Positions 1-8,692 of a stretch of DNA of 64,000 nt are shown piece by piece. The notes below the pieces were generated by a model that made no database searches, was not told the origin of the DNA, and worked only from the letters and a program-made list of their open reading frames with translations. The number at the start of each line of letters is the position of its first letter. The stretch's first letter is position 1. The translations under genes and the position numbers were made by a program. Origin of the DNA: Variovorax sp. PBL-E5 (GTDB lineage Bacteria > Pseudomonadota > Gammaproteobacteria > Burkholderiales > Burkholderiaceae_C); the NCBI RefSeq assembly GCF_901827185.1, contig NZ_LR594671.1, forward strand, positions 4,366,001-4,430,000, in the 5' to 3' direction.

Positions 1-894
1 GCACGGGCAGAACGCGACCTTCGCGCCGCGCTCGGCCAGGAGCTTCACTTCGTCGTCGCTGACCGCAGCACCGTGCGCGATCACGAGGTTGGAGCCGATG
101 CCGCCCGCGCGGTCGATGCGCGTGATGGGCCAGCAGCCGTACTTCTCTTCGCACACGCGCGCTTCCTCGATCGAGGTCGCCAGGTGGTAGGTCGTGCCGA
201 CGCCGAGCCGCTCGGCGAGCTTCTGTGCGCCCACGTGCAGCTCGAGCGTGCACGGCTCCTTGCCTTCGATGTTGACCCAGCAGCGCACGCGGCCGTCGAG
301 CGCGCCATCGTATTTGCGCACGCAGGCTTCGAGCTCGGCCAGCGCGGCTTGCGCGTTCGGAAAGAAATGATGCCGCGCCATCTCCTCGGTCCAGCCGCGC
401 GGCAGTTCCGGCGGCGGATTGTCGGCGGCATGCCGGCCGGTGACGCCGCGGATGCCGGTCTGCTCCATCGCCCGCACGGTGATGCCGGGGTCGTACTGCG
501 AGCCCATGTCGATGAAGCAGGTCGTGCCGTTGCGCAGCATCTCGGTGATGCCGAGCAGCGCGCCCCAGTACTCGTCTTCCTCGGTGATGTGCGCATAGAA
601 GGGCTTGGCCCAGTGGAACACCCACGCGCGCGTATTGAGGTTGTCGGGAAACACGGCGCGCGACAGGGTTTCGGACAGATGGACGTGGCTGTCCACGAAG
701 CCCGGGCAGATGCCGAGCATGCGGCCGTCCATCACGCGATCGAAGGACTCGCCGCGATGCCTCGCCGCGACCTCCGCGGCCGCACCGATGTCGACGATGC
801 GGTCGTTCTCGATCAGGATGCTGGCGTCGCGCACGACGGTGTCGTTGGCGTCGACGAGAAAGGCGAATTCGAGATGCTCGATGAGCGTACGCAT
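1..894 (-). CDS. Amidohydrolase family protein (cytosine deaminase/TrzN-like), 3' end cut by window edge
   Basis: The reading frame starts at an ATG (894) with GGAG about ten bases upstream and stays open for 298 codons to the window edge, so the C-terminus is missing. Near residue 63 it shows GFVDSHVHLSE, the first-strand metal-binding H-x-H motif of amidohydrolases. The family hydrolyses C-N bonds of deaminated or chlorinated rings and related amides using one metal ion in a TIM barrel. It is the third gene of a leftward operon after the enolase-like and M24 genes, with a 36-bp gap. That context suggests catabolism of a nitrogen-containing organic acid. The substrate cannot be told from what is visible. 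Confidence 0.8.
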   Translation of the reverse strand, partial: MRTLIEHLEFAFLVDANDTVVRDASILIENDRIVDIGAAAEVAARHRGESFDRVMDGRMLGICPGFVDSHVHLSETLSRAVFPDNLNTRAWVFHWAKPFYAHITEEDEYWGALLGITEMLRNGTTCFIDMGSQYDPGITVRAMEQTGIRGVTGRHAADNPPPELPRGWTEEMARHHFFPNAQAALAELEACVRKYDGALDGRVRCWVNIEGKEPCTLELHVGAQKLAERLGVGTTYHLATSIEEARVCEEKYGCWPITRIDRAGGIGSNLVIAHGAAVSDDEVKLLAERGAKVAFCPC

Positions 895-930
895 GAGGGG
901 ATCACTCCACGGTTGAGGTTCGGGCCGCGC

Positions 931-2070
931 TCAGCCCTTGACGACCAGCAGCCGGTCGGTGTCGGCGTAGTCGGACAGCAGCTCGCTGCCGTTGGCGGTG
1001 ACGAGCAGCATGTCCTTGTTCTGCATGCCGAAGCCGTACCCCGTTTCATAGCACAGCGGTTCGAAGCCGAGCACCATGCCTTCTTCGATGAGCGCATCGC
1101 TGCCCGGGCGGCCGAGGATGGGCGTCTTGCCGAGGTAGGGATCCTCGTGCAGATGCAGGCCGATGCCATGACCGACAAAGGAGATCGGCGGCAACTTCAT
1201 TTCGGCCAGCTTGGCGATGAAGGCATCGTAGATCGCGCGGCAGCTCGCGCCGGGCTTGACCATCTCCATGATGCGGTACTTGCAGTCCACCAGATGCTGC
1301 CAGATCTCGTTGGCCATCGGCGGCGCCTCCCGGACCACGGCAGTGCGGCACACGCCGGCCTGGTAGCCGTCGATCACCGAGAAGATCTCGACGCGGCACA
1401 CGTCGCGCGGCTGCAGCCGGCGCTCCGACGGGCCGACGTTGGGCAGCATGCTGCGCTCGCCGGTCGCGATGATCATCAGCTTGAAATGCTCGGCGCCCAG
1501 CGCATAGACATTGCGCGTCAGGTGGCCGGCGATGTCCATCTCCGAATCGCCCGCCTTCACGGAGGCCAGCGCGTCGGTGATGGCCTGGTCGGCAATGCGC
1601 GAAAGACGGCGCAGCAGCGCGATTTCTTCCGGCGTCTTGATCTGGCGCAACCGCGCGAGGATGTGCTCGCAGCGTTCGAACTTGGCCTGCGGCAGCGCCG
1701 CCTGCAGGCGCGCGAGATCGCCTGCGGGCAGGTAGTCCATCTCGATGCCGATGCGGGCCTGCGCCAGACCGAGCTTCTTCAGCTGATCGGCCAGCACGAG
1801 CATCGCGTCGTCGGTGAATTCGGCCCAGATGCGCGTCGGCACGTTCGGTGCCCGGCGCTTCACGGTGCTGGCTTCCATGTCGACCGAGAAGAGCTCCGTC
1901 TTCGCATCTGCAGTGACGATCGCCATCGCGTGCCGATGCCGGATCAGCGGCTGCGACGGCACGACGAAGCCCGTCGCATAGGCATAGTTCTCGGGCGAGC
2001 ACGACACCATCGCGTCGAGTCCGTTCTCGGCCATGGCCTTCACCTGCCGGTCAATGATTGCTTTGCGCAT
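931..2070 (-). CDS. M24 family protein, creatinase-like (probably not a metallopeptidase)
   Basis: The 379-residue protein starts with MRKAIIDRQ behind an AAGGTG site; an in-frame ATG further upstream has no Shine-Dalgarno sequence. It has the creatinase N-domain followed by a pita-bread M24 domain. The catalytic His of FVGHGIGLHLHEDPY is kept. At the usual metal-ligand sites, however, it reads VEIFSVIDGYQAGVCRT where peptidases have D-x-G and SDxTRT, and the final Glu of the iEdtvlV strand is replaced in MQNKDMLLV. Loss of these ligands is what distinguishes creatinase (creatine amidinohydrolase) from Xaa-Pro peptidases. It sits between the enolase-like and amidohydrolase genes, which fits small C-N substrate hydrolysis. 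The exact substrate is unknown. Confidence 0.82.
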   Translation of the reverse strand: MRKAIIDRQVKAMAENGLDAMVSCSPENYAYATGFVVPSQPLIRHRHAMAIVTADAKTELFSVDMEASTVKRRAPNVPTRIWAEFTDDAMLVLADQLKKLGLAQARIGIEMDYLPAGDLARLQAALPQAKFERCEHILARLRQIKTPEEIALLRRLSRIADQAITDALASVKAGDSEMDIAGHLTRNVYALGAEHFKLMIIATGERSMLPNVGPSERRLQPRDVCRVEIFSVIDGYQAGVCRTAVVREAPPMANEIWQHLVDCKYRIMEMVKPGASCRAIYDAFIAKLAEMKLPPISFVGHGIGLHLHEDPYLGKTPILGRPGSDALIEEGMVLGFEPLCYETGYGFGMQNKDMLLVTANGSELLSDYADTDRLLVVKG

Positions 2071-2107
2071 CTGGCACCTTCTTTGGTTTGAATGTGTCGC
2101 GCGACGC

Positions 2108-3268
2108 TCAGTCGCGTACCCGGTACTTCTCGATCTTGGCGAGGTCGACGTCGATGCCCATGCCCGGCGCGGTCGGCACCTCGATGCCGCCATCGACCAG
2201 TTTCATGGGTGCAACGATCAGGTCGTCGCGGTAGTAGATGCCGCCCACCTGGCCCTTCTGCCATTCGGCCGGCGTCGACACCGGGACCACGCACGACAGC
2301 GTGGCCGCCGGCGCCGCGGCCGCGAGATGGATGTTGGCGAGGTTGCCCACGCCCGTCTCGACGGAGCCGTTGACGTTGCAGATGATCCCGGCCGCACGGC
2401 AGACGGCGGCGACTTCCATTGCCTTGTAGAGACCGCCGGGCTTGGTGGTGTAGATCGAGACGATCTGCGCCGCGCGGCGCTCGCTGATCTGGATCACGTC
2501 GTGCGCATTCCACGCCGACTCGTCGGCCATGACCGGCGGATCGATTGCACGTGCGACTTCAGCGATGCGCTCGATGCCCATGACGGGCTGCTCGACGTAC
2601 TTGAGGCGGTAGGGCTCCATCGCACGCACGGTGGTGATGGCTTCGCCGGGCGTGCGGTAACCCTCGTTCGCATCGACGCACAGTTCGACATCCGGACCCA
2701 CTGCGCCGCGGACGGTGCGCACCATGTCGATGTCGCGCTTGGCATCGACGCCGATCTTGATCTTGATCGTCTTGATGCCTTCGGCAGCGACCTGCGCCAC
2801 TTCCTTCTCCGCTTCCGCGATCGGGATCAGTCCGATGGAATGGGTCACCATCACCCGCGAGCGCACCTTGCCGCCCAGCAGCATGTGCACGGGCAGATTC
2901 AGCCAGCGGCCGGTGACGTCGTAGGCCGCGAACTCCACCGCGGCCTTCGCGTACGGATAGCCGCGGATCACCGCGTCCATGCGCGCGTGCATCTCGGCGA
3001 AGTTGCCGAGCTCGACGCCGATCAGCGACGGCGCAAGGTAGTTCTCGATGACGGCCTTCGCGATCAGCGTCGACTCGCCGAAGTAGCGGCCGAACTCGCC
3101 GCCCCAGTCCTTCAGTGCCGGCGCCTCGCCCCAGCCGATGCGCCCGTCGCTGTCGGTGATGCGAGTGAGCAGGTAGCGGCCGATGGTTTCCGTGAGGCCG
3201 GTCCACTTGTGCTCACGGCGGGTGGGCAACTGGACGAGCAGGGTTTCTATGGACTGGATCGTTGGCAT
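2108..3268 (-). CDS. Enolase-superfamily protein, muconate-lactonizing-enzyme subgroup
   Basis: This 386-residue protein (start MPTIQSIETL, AGGAG site upstream) carries a full enolase-superfamily active site. The K-x-K general base is at K169 and K171 (TIKIKIG), metal ligands are D199 (VDANEG), E226 (VEQPV) and D249 (MADES), and the opposite-face Lys is K276 (YTTKPGG), which places it in the MLE subgroup. Such enzymes cycloisomerise, racemise or dehydrate carboxylates through an enolate intermediate. It is the first gene of the leftward operon and lies directly behind the operator at 3332-3350. Assigning it as a true muconate cycloisomerase is not justified; N-succinylamino-acid or dipeptide racemases share these residues. 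Confidence 0.85.
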   Translation of the reverse strand: MPTIQSIETLLVQLPTRREHKWTGLTETIGRYLLTRITDSDGRIGWGEAPALKDWGGEFGRYFGESTLIAKAVIENYLAPSLIGVELGNFAEMHARMDAVIRGYPYAKAAVEFAAYDVTGRWLNLPVHMLLGGKVRSRVMVTHSIGLIPIAEAEKEVAQVAAEGIKTIKIKIGVDAKRDIDMVRTVRGAVGPDVELCVDANEGYRTPGEAITTVRAMEPYRLKYVEQPVMGIERIAEVARAIDPPVMADESAWNAHDVIQISERRAAQIVSIYTTKPGGLYKAMEVAAVCRAAGIICNVNGSVETGVGNLANIHLAAAAPAATLSCVVPVSTPAEWQKGQVGGIYYRDDLIVAPMKLVDGGIEVPTAPGMGIDVDLAKIEKYRVRD

Positions 3269-3331
3269 CGACTGAACTCCTCGCACTGGGCTCACGCATC
3301 TCGGCAGACCATCTGCAAAGAAATCAAAGCG

Positions 3332-3350
3332 TGATCACAGTTTGTGATCA
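3332..3350 (-). promoter_or_regulatory. Palindromic operator of the enolase/M24/amidohydrolase operon
   Basis: TGATCACA-GTT-TGTGATCA is a perfect 8-bp inverted repeat with a 3-bp centre. It lies just downstream of a consensus TTGACA -35 box on the minus strand (3367 to 3362), where the -10 element should be (weak CAAACT about 17 bp away). The size and symmetry fit a GntR or other dimeric repressor. No matching regulator gene is adjacent, so the regulator is either beyond the left edge or elsewhere. Confidence 0.7.
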
Positions 3351-3361
3351 AATAAGACTGT

Positions 3362-3367
3362 TGTCAA
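3362..3367 (-). promoter_or_regulatory. -35 box (TTGACA) of the leftward catabolic operon
   Basis: A consensus TTGACA on the minus strand about 95 bp upstream of the enolase-like start. The matching -10 (CAAACT, 17-bp spacer) is poor and falls inside the palindrome at 3332-3350, as expected for a repressed or activator-dependent promoter. Confidence 0.5.
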
Positions 3368-3450
3368 GAGTTCATGCCCTGAGTGCCGGCCGCGTGCCGC
3401 ACCATCGAGGATGGATTCGCCACGGAATCAGGCACGGAGGTCCGCCAACC

Positions 3451-3750
3451 ATGATCGTTGAAATCACCAACTACTACGCCCGGCCCGGACAGGCCGAAGC
3501 CGTGCTGGCCCAGCGCCGGCGCGCCAGCGATGTCAGGGCGCGGCTCGGCCTGCCGGCGGGCCGCATCTTCACGAAGCTGGAGGGTGCCGGCCCTGACGTG
3601 CGCTGGGAATGCGCTTTCGAGACGCGTGCCGCCTATGACGCGGACATGGCTCGCCGCGCGGAATCGAGCGAATTCGCCGACGCCCGCAAGACCATGCACA
3701 CGCTGCTGGAAAAATTCGAGCGCCACCTGCAGCAGGAAGTGGCGCCGTAG
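3451..3750 (+). CDS. Small conserved protein, probable dimeric alpha-beta barrel (NIPSNAP/ABM-like)
   Basis: The 99-residue protein starts MIVEITNYYARPGQAEAVL behind GGAGG about 13 bases upstream. The pattern of a first beta strand, the phrase RPGQAEAVL, a middle strand VRWECAFETRAAYDADM and a C-terminal helix resembles ferredoxin-fold dimeric barrels such as NIPSNAP or antibiotic-biosynthesis monooxygenase-like proteins. It is divergent from the enolase operon, and the operator region between them could serve both. No catalytic residues are recognised and the role is unknown. Confidence 0.65.
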   Translation: MIVEITNYYARPGQAEAVLAQRRRASDVRARLGLPAGRIFTKLEGAGPDVRWECAFETRAAYDADMARRAESSEFADARKTMHTLLEKFERHLQQEVAP

Positions 3751-3781
3751 CCGTACACGTCGACAGGTGCGGCAGGCGCTC

Positions 3782-4621
3782 TCAGAACGGAACGCCGTCG
3801 AGCGTGCCCATCTTGCCGCTGGCGAAGTCGCGCTTCGTCTGTGCCAGGCGCTCGGGCGTGTCCATCACGAAGGGCCCGGAGAACAGAACAGCGCCCTCCA
3901 CCAGCATGCCGCCCAGCAACGCCACGTCGACCGGATGCTCGCACGTTGCAGTGATGCCGAGCCGGTCGCCCGGCGTCAGGATCGCGAGCGCGCCCGCGCC
4001 GATGGCAGTTCCTTCGCTGCCGACCAGCGAACCGTCCAGCACATAAAGCCCAAGTTCCTGCGTGGCGTCCACCGACAACGAGACGGTCGCCGACGGATCG
4101 AGATGCACATGGGCCAGCGTGGTCGGCGTGGCGAGCTTCATCGGCCCGCGGACACCCTCCACCTGCCCGCAGACGACGCGCACGCGCGCGCCCTCCTGCA
4201 CGATCTCCGGAATGTCGGCAGCACGAAACGATGCATAGGCGGGCGCCACGAGCTTCTGGTCCGGCGGCAGGCTGGTCCAGAGTTGCAGCCCATGGCGTCC
4301 GCCGGCGGGCTGCTCGGCGTGCAGCATGCCGCGGCCGGCGCGGATGTGCTGCGCATCGCCCGACCCGAGGTGATCGACATGGCCCAGGCTGTCGCGGTGT
4401 TCGACGCCACCTTCGAGCAGATAGCTCAGCACCTCGATGCCCGCATGCGGATGCGGCCTGTCGCCGATGCCGCGCTGGCTCCGGTGGCGGTAGTGATCGA
4501 TGAAGATGAAAGGTCCCAGCGCCGTTCGCTGTGCGGAAGGCAATCCACGCCGCAGCAGCATGTCGCCGTCGTCGATGAGTGGCTCGGCCTGCAGCGTGGT
4601 GGTGATCGTTCGTGTTGTCAT
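3782..4621 (-). CDS. Pirin family protein
   Basis: This 279-residue bicupin has the complete pirin metal site: H57 and H59 in RPHPHAGIE, H101 and E103 in MLHAEQ, essentially the positions known for pirin. The second cupin with the C-terminal family segment (VLFSGPFVMDTPE) is present. Pirins bind iron and act as redox sensors or as quercetinase-like dioxygenases. It is divergent from the hypothetical at 4685 across a 63-bp gap that must hold both promoters. Its physiological partner cannot be inferred. Confidence 0.9.
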   Translation of the reverse strand: MTTRTITTTLQAEPLIDDGDMLLRRGLPSAQRTALGPFIFIDHYRHRSQRGIGDRPHPHAGIEVLSYLLEGGVEHRDSLGHVDHLGSGDAQHIRAGRGMLHAEQPAGGRHGLQLWTSLPPDQKLVAPAYASFRAADIPEIVQEGARVRVVCGQVEGVRGPMKLATPTTLAHVHLDPSATVSLSVDATQELGLYVLDGSLVGSEGTAIGAGALAILTPGDRLGITATCEHPVDVALLGGMLVEGAVLFSGPFVMDTPERLAQTKRDFASGKMGTLDGVPF

Positions 4622-4684
4622 TGCAGATGCTTCGAGGATCGTGACACTATTGATTTTTCACGATTGCTTTGCAAGGAGTTTCCG

Positions 4685-5962
4685 ATGAGCAGCAACATCC
4701 GCGCCCCACTGCCTGACCGGAAGGTGACCACGACCGACGAATTGATTGCAGCCACCCGCGAGGGCGGCGCCCAGCGCTTCATCGTGCACGGCAAGCTCGC
4801 GAACGCACCCTCCATTCGCCTCGCGCCGGGCCAGGCCTTGTGCGGCGAGGACGATCAGTCCTCCATCACCTTTGCCGACGGCAGCGAAGGCCTGCAACTG
4901 ACGACGGACAACGAGATCCGCCTGCTGCGCCTCACGGCATCGCCGGCGCAGCGCGTGATCTTCAACGACACGCAGGTCGACAGCCTCGGCCGCATGCGGC
5001 TGACGCGCGTCACCGCGACCGGCCAGGTGCAGATCCTCGCGCGCGATGCCGTCAAGGGCGGCCATGTCGATGTCGACGGGCTCGACATCGTGGCGGCCGA
5101 CGCGCGTGTGCGCAGCGACAGGCCGCAAGGCTTCGGCGTCCATGTGCTGCAAGGCGCATTCACGCTCTGGAACATGCAGCAGGACGAGCGCAGCGTCGTC
5201 ACGGCCAGGCTCGTCGGCCTGTCGGCAGGCCGCGAGGGCGCGCCGGTGCGCGGCAGCGGCATCTTCGTCAGTGGTGCCGGCTTCACCGGCGGGAAACTCG
5301 TCGCAGCGCTGCTCGAAACCGGCGCGGTCTACAGCGACGGCGGGATTGCGCCGGGCACGCCCGATCAGATCACCGGCGGCGTCTTCACCGTCTTCAACGC
5401 CCATGTCGACGAAGTGCGCAACCGCGGCCCTGTCGTGACCTACGGCGTGAACGACATGGTGCTCGACAACTGGGGCAACGTCGACCGCTGGACCGCCGAG
5501 GAGAAGCTGACGTCCTATGGACCGAGCGGCATCGGCTTCGTGAACTTCAACATCGTCAACACGCTGAAGGTCCGCGCGCCGATCGAAACCTTCGGCGCCG
5601 GCGCGCGCGGCTTCAACGTCTATGCGGGCACGGTCGGCCTGGCGGAGTTCGATCGGGTCACGACGCATGCGAACGGCGCGGTCGGCATCCAGATCAGCCA
5701 GCCGATCGGCCGCCTGGTGGTGCATCGCGGCGTGGAGACCTTCGGCGGCACCGGCGATTCGCTCGTGAAAGGCGTGGTGATGAAGCTCGCGGCGATTGCG
5801 CTGAGCATCAAGCCCGGCGGGTCGGCACAGGCGATCGAGATCGACGGCGGGCTCACGACGCATGGCGAGGGCGTGGCACCGATGGAGCTGCACGGCGCGA
5901 TCGGCACCTTCAAGGTCGGTGGTGGCCTTGCGGCCGCGGGCGGCGGATTCGACAAGATCTGA
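4685..5962 (+). CDS. Conserved hypothetical protein with repeat-rich, beta-helix-like sequence
   Basis: The 425-residue protein starts MSSNIRAPLPDRK with AAGGAG upstream. It has no signal peptide or membrane segment. The body consists of short alternating strands with many Gly, Val and Thr (for example GGHVDVDGLDIVAADARV and IETFGAGARGFNVYAG), which resembles a right-handed beta-helix or pectate-lyase-like fold. I do not recognise a characterised family. It is followed after 78 bp by the flavin oxidoreductase on the same strand, so the two may be co-transcribed. Confidence 0.75.
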   Translation: MSSNIRAPLPDRKVTTTDELIAATREGGAQRFIVHGKLANAPSIRLAPGQALCGEDDQSSITFADGSEGLQLTTDNEIRLLRLTASPAQRVIFNDTQVDSLGRMRLTRVTATGQVQILARDAVKGGHVDVDGLDIVAADARVRSDRPQGFGVHVLQGAFTLWNMQQDERSVVTARLVGLSAGREGAPVRGSGIFVSGAGFTGGKLVAALLETGAVYSDGGIAPGTPDQITGGVFTVFNAHVDEVRNRGPVVTYGVNDMVLDNWGNVDRWTAEEKLTSYGPSGIGFVNFNIVNTLKVRAPIETFGAGARGFNVYAGTVGLAEFDRVTTHANGAVGIQISQPIGRLVVHRGVETFGGTGDSLVKGVVMKLAAIALSIKPGGSAQAIEIDGGLTTHGEGVAPMELHGAIGTFKVGGGLAAAGGGFDKI

Positions 5963-6040
5963 GGCAGCGCACCGCCGGCATATCGCCGCAGTGCTCGCGC
6001 GTCCGAACATTCGGAAGACCGAAGTCTTCATGGAGGTTTC

Positions 6041-7447
6041 ATGTCGGAAATCCAGCACTGCGACATCCTCGTCCTCGGCAGCGGCGAGTCGGGGAAATAC
6101 CTGGCATGGACGATGGCGAAGACCGGGCTGCGTTCCGTTGTCATCGAGCGTGCACTGATCGGCGGCTCCTGCCCGAACGTCGCCTGTCTGCCGAGCAAGA
6201 ACGTCATCTACAGCGCGCACGTGGCCGCGCTGTTGCGCCGCGCAGCGGAGTTCGGGATCTCCTGCGGTGCGATCGGCATCGACATGGGCGCCGTGCGCGA
6301 TCGCAAGCGCCGGATGGTGGATGACCTGATCGAGATCCACCGCAGGAACTACGCGGCGAGCGGCGCCGAACTCGTCATGGGCGAAGGCCGCTTCGTCGCG
6401 CCGAAGACCATCGAGGTGCAGCTGGAAGATGGGACCACCACGATGTTCACCGGCGACCGCGTCTATCTGAATGTCGGCACGCTCGCCACCATTCCGGACA
6501 CGCCGGGGCTTCGGCAGTCCCGGCCGCTGACGCATGTCGAAGCGCTCGAGCTCGACCGTGTTCCAGAACACCTGGTCGTGCTGGGCGGCGGCTATGTCGG
6601 GCTCGAGTTCGCGCAGCCGATGCGCCGCTTCGGCAGTCGCGTGACGGTGTTGGAGCAAGGGCCGCAGTTGGCGGCACGCGAGGACAGCGACGTGGCCGAA
6701 GCGCTGATGCGGCGCTTCTCGGAAGAAGGCATCGAGATTGTGCTCAACGCCGAGCTGATCGACGTCGAGGGCCGCTCGGGTGACAAGGTGCGACTTCGCA
6801 TCCGCACGGCGTCCGGCACGCAGCTGGTCGAAGGCAGCGACATCCTCGTCGCTGCCGGACGCATGGCGAACACACAAGGGATCGGACTCGAAGCGGCAGG
6901 CGTCGCGCTCAATGAGCGGGGCTACGTCAAGGTCAACGAGCGTCTCGAGACCTCGGCCGAAGGTATCTGGGCGATGGGCGACTGCGCGGGAAGCCCGCAG
7001 TTCACGCACGCGGCGTTCGACGACTTCCGCATCGTGAGGGACAACCTGAACGGCGGCCAACGCACGACGCGCGATCGCATGATGCCCTATTGCATGTTCA
7101 CCGACCCCGAGCTCGGGCGGGTCGGCCTGAACGAGTCCGAGGCGCGGCGCGCGGGCGTGCCCTACCGCATCGCCAAGGTCGCGATGGCGGCGGTGCTGCG
7201 AACACGCACGATTTCGGAGACGTACGGCCACCTCAAGGCGCTCATCGCCACGGACAGCGATCGCATCCTCGGCTTCACCGCATTGGGCGCGGGCGCGGGT
7301 GAATTGATCGCGGTGGTGCAGACTGCGATGCTCGCGGGTCTTCCCTATACGGCACTGCGCGACAGTGTCCTGGCGCATCCGACGATCGCCGAAGGTCTCA
7401 CCGTCCTGTTTGCCAACGAACCGGCTCTGCCTGCAACCGCCGGTTGA
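6041..7447 (+). CDS. Class I FAD-dependent pyridine nucleotide-disulfide oxidoreductase (mercuric-reductase-like)
   Basis: The 468-residue protein has the N-terminal FAD-binding GSGESG (13-18), the redox-active disulfide C44-x4-C49 in GGSCPNVACLPSK, a central NAD(P)H fold (LGGGYVGLE), the second FAD motif (WAMGDCAGS) and the C-terminal His-Glu dyad (HPTIAE, H446) of the dimer interface. This is the glutathione reductase, lipoamide dehydrogenase and MerA fold. It lacks the extra C-terminal vicinal cysteines of MerA, so mercury reduction is unlikely. The disulfide substrate is unknown. Confidence 0.88.
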   Translation: MSEIQHCDILVLGSGESGKYLAWTMAKTGLRSVVIERALIGGSCPNVACLPSKNVIYSAHVAALLRRAAEFGISCGAIGIDMGAVRDRKRRMVDDLIEIHRRNYAASGAELVMGEGRFVAPKTIEVQLEDGTTTMFTGDRVYLNVGTLATIPDTPGLRQSRPLTHVEALELDRVPEHLVVLGGGYVGLEFAQPMRRFGSRVTVLEQGPQLAAREDSDVAEALMRRFSEEGIEIVLNAELIDVEGRSGDKVRLRIRTASGTQLVEGSDILVAAGRMANTQGIGLEAAGVALNERGYVKVNERLETSAEGIWAMGDCAGSPQFTHAAFDDFRIVRDNLNGGQRTTRDRMMPYCMFTDPELGRVGLNESEARRAGVPYRIAKVAMAAVLRTRTISETYGHLKALIATDSDRILGFTALGAGAGELIAVVQTAMLAGLPYTALRDSVLAHPTIAEGLTVLFANEPALPATAG

Positions 7448-7712
7448 CCGCGTGAGTGACCGGCCCATCGGCCTGAAAGTCGCTCCCTGAATCGATCAGG
7501 GCGCGGCTCTGGTGCAGCTTCTCCACACCACCATCGCCGCCCGAGACGCGCGCAGGATTCGGCAGGAGGTCTAATGCCTGTTTCGCTGCTGCAGCAGAAT
7601 GAAGATTCCAGAATCCATCGCCGAGCTCCTGCGGGGTCGCATCGGACAATGAGAGGAACGGGATGCCAGCCTCGATCGCCAACCTGCATACAACTTCCTT
7701 GCGACTTCTGAA
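7448..7712. other. Intergenic region upstream of the LysR gene
   Basis: About 265 bp without a supportable gene. Open frames on the minus strand here have no recognisable start context or motif. It presumably holds the lysR promoter, but no clear -35/-10 pair was identified. Confidence 0.4.
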
Positions 7713-8624
7713 ATGAAGGCCCTCGACTCGCTGCGGATCTTCGTGATCACCCTGAAGAAGGGAAGCCTCTCGGCCGCGGCGCGCAGCCTGAGCCTGTCGC
7801 CCGCGACCATCTCGCGCCGCATCAGCGCGCTAGAGGAAGAACTCGGCGTGCAGTTGGTGGACCGCACCAGCCGCAACCTCAAGGTCACCGAAGCAGGCCA
7901 GGCCTTTCTCGAACGCGCCGAGGTGGTGCTCGAAGCGATGGCCGAGGCAGAGGAAGCCGCGCGCAAATCCAAGCTGGTGCCCGAGGGACGGCTGCGCATC
8001 CACTCGCGTACGCAGATCGGCCAGCGCGTGATCGCGCCGCTGTTGCCGCGCTTCGCCGAGCGCTATCGGGACGTCCGGGTGGAGTTCGAACTGTCCGAGC
8101 ACCCCGTCAATCTGGTGGAGCAGGACTTCGACATCGACATCCGCACCGGCGAGTCCAACGATTCGAGCTTCGTGATCAAGCGGCTGCTCAGCAGCGAAGA
8201 GGTGCTGGTGGCCAGTCCGTCCTTCGTCAAGGCGCATCCGCGCATCCGGCATCCGAGCGATCTGCCGAACCTGAAGTGCCTCACCTACCGCCGCGAGCGC
8301 GAGAGCACCACCTGGAAGTACATCGACGAACAGGTGGAACAGCAGGTGCTGCCGATCGAGGGCGTGCTGAGTTCGAACAACGGCGAAGTACTGCGCATCG
8401 CCGCGATCGGCGGCATGGGGATCGCGCTGCTGTCGGAGCCCACCGTGCGCAGCAACATCGAAGACGGCTCGCTGGTGCGGCTCTTGTCCGAGTACCGCCT
8501 CGCGGTGCGCGGGTTTTCCAACGGCATCTACGCGGTCTTCCGCCAGAGCCGCACCCTGCCGCTGAAGGTGCGCGCCTTCGTCGATTTCATGGCCGAGGCG
8601 CTGCGCGAAGACACGGCACCGTGA
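7713..8624 (+). CDS. LysR family transcriptional regulator
   Basis: The 303-residue protein has the typical N-terminal winged helix-turn-helix (residues 1-60, with GSLSAAARSLSLSPATISRRISALEEELG) and a periplasmic-binding-like effector domain to the C-terminus. The RTSRNLKVTEAG wing is canonical. It lies 68 bp upstream of the CoA-transferase and Bug receptor genes in the same direction. It is a plausible activator of that uptake and activation module, although LysR genes more often face their targets. Confidence 0.92.
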   Translation: MKALDSLRIFVITLKKGSLSAAARSLSLSPATISRRISALEEELGVQLVDRTSRNLKVTEAGQAFLERAEVVLEAMAEAEEAARKSKLVPEGRLRIHSRTQIGQRVIAPLLPRFAERYRDVRVEFELSEHPVNLVEQDFDIDIRTGESNDSSFVIKRLLSSEEVLVASPSFVKAHPRIRHPSDLPNLKCLTYRRERESTTWKYIDEQVEQQVLPIEGVLSSNNGEVLRIAAIGGMGIALLSEPTVRSNIEDGSLVRLLSEYRLAVRGFSNGIYAVFRQSRTLPLKVRAFVDFMAEALREDTAP

Positions 8625-8692
8625 GGGCGACGCAAAGCAGCTTTGCAGCTTCTGCCTTTCCGCCGCGGCCGCCGGCTCCTAGAGTTGCGCGG

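Noticed and set aside
73..2091. A very long plus-strand open frame (672 codons) opposite the catabolic operon
   Set aside because: It is the antisense of two well-supported genes, is rich in Arg, Ala and His, and shows no motif. High GC content produces such shadows.
4658..7468. A 936-codon minus-strand open frame
   Set aside because: It lies antisense to the conserved hypothetical and the flavin oxidoreductase, both of which have motifs or ribosome sites. The antisense product has none.
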